Shown here: positions 60,789 to 64,000 of the stretch, piece after piece
Layout of the letters: each line of letters begins with the position of its first letter
Position numbering within the stretch: the stretch's first letter is position 1
NCBI RefSeq assembly: GCF_005239225.2
Contig: NC_133288.1
Location: 16,374,169-16,438,168, forward strand
Source: Populus alba
Lineage: Eukaryota > Streptophyta > Magnoliopsida > Malpighiales > Salicaceae
Reading direction: 5' to 3'
Length of the DNA stretch: 64,000 bases
The notes under the pieces: generated by a model
The model's input: only the letters and a program-made list of their open reading frames with translations
Told to the model about the DNA's origin: nothing
Databases searched by the model: none
Program-made: the position numbers and the translations under genes

Positions 60789-61019
60789 ATCCAAATTATC
60801 CATGAATCAATTTGCCTTTTATTTATGTATAATTAGCCACATAAATCACCTCATCACTATCATGTTTTCATTATCTACTACTATTTGTATACCACTACTA
60901 TGTTCTTTGTTTGTTAATCCTTTTGTGTGTGCGTGTGCTAGTGTGCTTGATGGAAGAGATTTTTGTTTGTACATACTAAAGTATAATAAGGATAAAATGT
61001 TGGGATTTATGGGCTAAGT

Positions 61020-61794
61020 TCTTCGTTCCTTCATAGATAGGAAGTTAAAACCTAGTGTTTGAATTCAAATTCATAAGGAGTATTGATTCATCATTTATTT
61101 TTTTAGAAAGCAAAGTTTGGTTAAAGATGATTTCCAAGGTTAAAAAGATATTTAAAAGTATAAAGAATAGTTTAAAATTAAGGTGCATGGATTGTTTATC
61201 AAATGCTATTCCACTTTTACCTTTTTAGAAAGCTAAAATTAAAAGGAGAAACAACACCACAAGGTGATTAAAGTTTCTGTGTTTTCTTTATTTTCTTTTC
61301 TTGCTGCTATTGTATGTTACATTTTGAGAGTATATATAAAGAAATACAAATTATTTATTTATAGGAATTCCATGATTCTAGCTCTCTGATAGATTGGTTA
61401 TTATAGCTTGATTTCCATAATTCTAGCTCTTAATAAATTTGCTGTTATGACTTGATTTTATTTGGGCATTGACTGATGGCTTGATTTGCTCTTGCTGATG
61501 ACTTAGTTGTAATCAAAGGAGCTTGATCAATGGCTTGATTCTTTACACGTCCTTGCAGGATGAGCTTACCATTGATGATGCCGATCTTGGTTAGTAGATG
61601 GGTGAATCTTATGCGAGGTAGTGCTTTGGTCAAAAGATCTGCTAATTGGTCGTGAGAGGATACATGATGAACCTGAAAAAAGACTTTTTACAACATAGTA
61701 TCGTACAAAATACAAGTCAATAGCGATGTGTTTCATTCTTAAATGGTGAACAAGATTGTGACTAAGTTGTGTGGCTCCCATATTCAGAAGCGGA
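61020..61794 (-). pseudogene. Antisense copia 3' end: RNase H tail and LTR-like sequence
   Basis: On the minus strand from 61785 down the translation gives GATQLSHNLVHHLRMKHIAID, the RNase H segment that in copia elements precedes the end of pol. After a frame change come [31 protein letters not shown] (in parts) and a stop at 61443-61445. Downstream (61440-61020) a TATA-like CCTATAAATAAATA and a twice-repeated GAGCTAGAAT.ATGGAA fit a 3' LTR. Upstream the frame is cut at 61795 by a hAT element end. Confidence 0.75.
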
Positions 61795-62720
61795 GCTAAG
61801 ATTATTTGACAGGGGGACTCGAAACTAATATAAAAAGATATAATTGTACATAAATTGTAAAAAAAAAACTATATGATTTAGTTTTATTCAAAGAACTTAC
61901 TACAAACACATGAAGATTTTTATATATGGTAAGAGGTTTAAAGCAATACTAAACTGGGTCAAAGTTATGAAGTTAATTACATCTTCATAATGTATTCATC
62001 ACTTTAATTTTGTTGGTCTTTGTACCTATCAAATATAAACATACAAAATATATAAGAAACATTAGCTAAAGTTATGCACTATTTATATTTGATAAAACTT
62101 TGAAATAAAGTAAAAAATAATAAAAAATGATTCTTATATATTTATTTTAATTGTGCTCGCCATTCTTTCATAGAATAGAAATCATCGATTATCATATCAA
62201 TTGCGAATCTTTCAACAATTTCTTTTTCTATATAGACAATCAAATAATTTGCAAGAAAAACATCTTCCATCCGATTGCAAAGTCTTGTTTTAACAATCTT
62301 CATTGCTGAAAAAGCTTGCTCAGTAGTTGATGTCGAAACAAGAAGAGTCAAAATAAATCGAATCAACCTGTCAATGAATGGATAAATTGTTGATTTTTTT
62401 GTTTCTACCAATCCTTGACATAAATCAGCAATCAATGACATATTCTTTAACTTTGGATGATTGGGTACATTAAGCACATAATGCTGCAACTGAAATCTCA
62501 AATGAGTTTTTTCTTAATCAGAAAAGTCTTCAGGATAGAACTTGTCAACAAGTAAGCATATATCTTCAACACTGAATAATTTATATTTATTTTTAGGATC
62601 TAAAGTTGTGCTCAACTTAAGAACCTCGATCTTCTGCTCATTTAATCTATTATTTAGCTCTTGCAATTGTTGATCAATGATAGTTGATGTAACCATATTA
62701 TTTGATAGTTTCACCCATAT
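61795..62720 (-). pseudogene. hAT transposase fragment with one terminal end
   Basis: The plus-strand end CAGAAGCGGAGCTAAGATTAT resembles the terminal repeat (CAGAGGCGGAGC...) of one plant hAT group. On the minus strand 62714-62514 encodes IIDQQLQELNNRLNEQ, KYKLFSVEDICLLVDKFYPEDFSD, then a stop. 62501-62142 continues with LKNMSLIADLCQGLVETKKS and the hAT dimerisation block (STSTTEQAFSAMKIVKTRL), ending YSMKEWRAQLK. This is the C-terminal part of the ZMYM1-like hAT transposases common in plants; the zinc finger and catalytic N-terminal two thirds are absent. Broken by at least one stop. Confidence 0.82.
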
Positions 62721-62728
62721 CTACCTAA

Positions 62729-64000
62729 TGTTTTGTCCATGTTTTATATGTAAAATGCCTTGATATTCTTTGTTTTATGTTTTGAAGGCACTTTTGGATG
62801 AAAGATGAAAAAAGGAGTAAATTGGAGGTAATTGGCAGATTTGACGTTCAGTCAATATTTTGTGCAGAGCGTGAGTTCCAGAGATCGAAATGAAGTGATT
62901 CCAGTGTAATTAAAAAGATAAAATCCATACCTTTCTGGAAATGTAATGCAAGAAAAATAAAAAGAGAAAGATCATGGCAATCACATCCTTCAAAGTCAAA
63001 TCGCGCAGTCTGCCAATGTTGACCTTTGCCCATTCAAAATTTAATATCTGGAGTTTCAAAAATCCAATTGATGCAAACATAATTTTGTTGGATTCCTTAC
63101 TCAAAGCTCTATAAACGCTCCAAATTTCATCAAAACACGATGTCATATGAGGGAGATATGAATTTTCAAAGATGGAAACTAAGTTCTACCAGCAAATAGG
63201 TTTTTTGAAGAAACAAGTCCAAATTACGTTTTGAAGCATCTAAACCGACATCCAAGTTTTTATATCAGCAATTTAACTCCTCTAAGTCAGATCTTAAAGA
63301 TTTCATGCAAGGCTATTTCTCCTTTTTAGGAAAAATAGTTATTGAAGTACTTAAATGTAAACTACCAACTTAAGGGAGGACTATTTTGTAAAATAGAGAC
63401 TAGGGTTTCTTAGCATATAAAAAGAAAGAGAGAAGGGGCTAGCAGCCAGTAAAAAAGAGGGAGAGCAGAAGGAGGCAACAACCAGCAGAGAACAAACACA
63501 AATTCTCTCCTCTACAAACCCAAAAATTGTGCTCTCTTCAATCTTTAGGAGTAGTTGTTCAATAGTTATGCAAGGCTAAGCTCTTTTCTTGGTTGCAAGG
63601 ACACAACAAACCTTTGGATTTTAAGAACCATGAGATTTATTCTTCCTTTTATTTTTAATTTATGTTATGAATGACTATGATTGTTTTCCTATGCATATTT
63701 CCTATGATTCTTGTTGATAATTGCTAGAGCAAACTCTAAGTTATTGTTGTGAACAATCTATTGCTAAGTTTAATATCAAAACCAGAGTTGTGATATACGA
63801 ACTTGTGAAGCAACTAAGCTTGATAATTATGGTGGAACTACATTATTGAACTTAGGAAGAACATTTAAACAAAGTGACACAAGCTGCGGACAGCTTGTAT
63901 GTTCATCTTGATGAAATTATCTAGTTCTTAAAGCTGCCACTAAATTGAATCATTAGTGCGGAACACTTTGATTGTTTGTTAGTTAGGATTAGTTATACGG
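62729..64000 (+). repeat. LTR-like sequence running out of the window
   Basis: Starts TGTTTTGTCCATGTTTTATATG right where the hAT frame stops. It has text-like moderate-complexity sequence without frames and a TATA-like AGCATATAAAAAG at about 63413 followed by a purine-rich leader. This arrangement fits a long LTR inserted into the hAT fragment. The other end is beyond the window, so it cannot be confirmed. Confidence 0.4.

Noticed and set aside
61445..61781. Minus-strand frames as independent small genes
   Set aside because: They are pieces of copia RNase H and the following pol tail in two frames.
62848..63146. Two overlapping minus-strand frames of 61-78 codons
   Set aside because: Situated in LTR-like sequence, no domain, and the frames overlap each other in different phases.
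1..64000. CRISPR arrays, tRNA or rRNA genes, bacterial-type operons
   Set aside because: No regularly spaced identical repeats, no cloverleaf-like sequence except the SINE, and gene structure is plant nuclear.

Overview
The window is a plant nuclear chromosome segment. It is AT-rich and intron-bearing, with a plastid-targeted ribosomal protein gene, a plant nitrate reductase gene and layer upon layer of retrotransposon debris. Codon use, the nitrate reductase and the AT-rich minisatellite types suggest a woody rosid, possibly Salicaceae (Populus/Salix), but this is an impression and not proven here. Only about 5% of the window is host protein-coding sequence. No CRISPR, phage, operon or tRNA gene was seen.

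Layout. 0.7-6.0 kb: a broken DUF1644-family gene copy split by a structurally complete but dead Ty1-copia element (923-5811; 220-bp LTRs, 5-bp AAAAG target duplication, gag-PR-INT-RT-RH order, several stops and frameshifts). 6.8-7.3 kb: a truncated LTR element (LTR, primer site, gag start). 7.3-11.9 kb: AT-rich, one minisatellite. 11.9-14.2 kb: a head-to-tail tandem duplication of about 1.17 kb. 17.4-21.3 kb, minus strand: a four-exon nitrate reductase gene whose first 328 codons are open and whose later exons carry dense one-base indels, from either pseudogenisation or an unpolished assembly patch. 22.3-24 kb: a gypsy-like tail and minisatellites. 26.5-28.8 kb: two copies of a short segment flanking a probable solo copia LTR, one copy hit by a SINE. 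29.5-29.8 kb: a GC-rich low-copy island. 33.7-34.7 kb: a probable non-autonomous DNA transposon. 36.3-40.3 kb: an LTR-like start, a 160-bp tandem repeat and a decayed DUF7745-type reading frame. 42.2-42.9 kb: an intact-looking three-exon gene for an uncharacterised basic plant protein. 44.8-46.3 kb: a Ty3-gypsy pol relic, then antisense LTR-like sequence to 48 kb. 49.9-51.0 kb: the intact nuclear gene for plastid ribosomal protein S13. 54.4-55.8 kb: a non-autonomous element with terminal inverted repeats and a target-site duplication. 60.8-64 kb: nested debris (gypsy primer site, antisense copia tail, antisense hAT transposase fragment, LTR-like sequence).

How it works together. The likely functional host genes are plastid RPS13 and the 180-residue protein; nitrate reductase may be functional if its indels are sequencing errors. 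The other recognisable coding sequence is transposon-derived or broken. The window contains no convincing new multi-gene system. Its most informative points are the dated copia insertion into an already damaged DUF1644 copy, the indel pattern in nitrate reductase, the TIR/TSD element at 54.4 kb, and AT-rich repeats in inverted orientation on both sides of the 42-kb gene.
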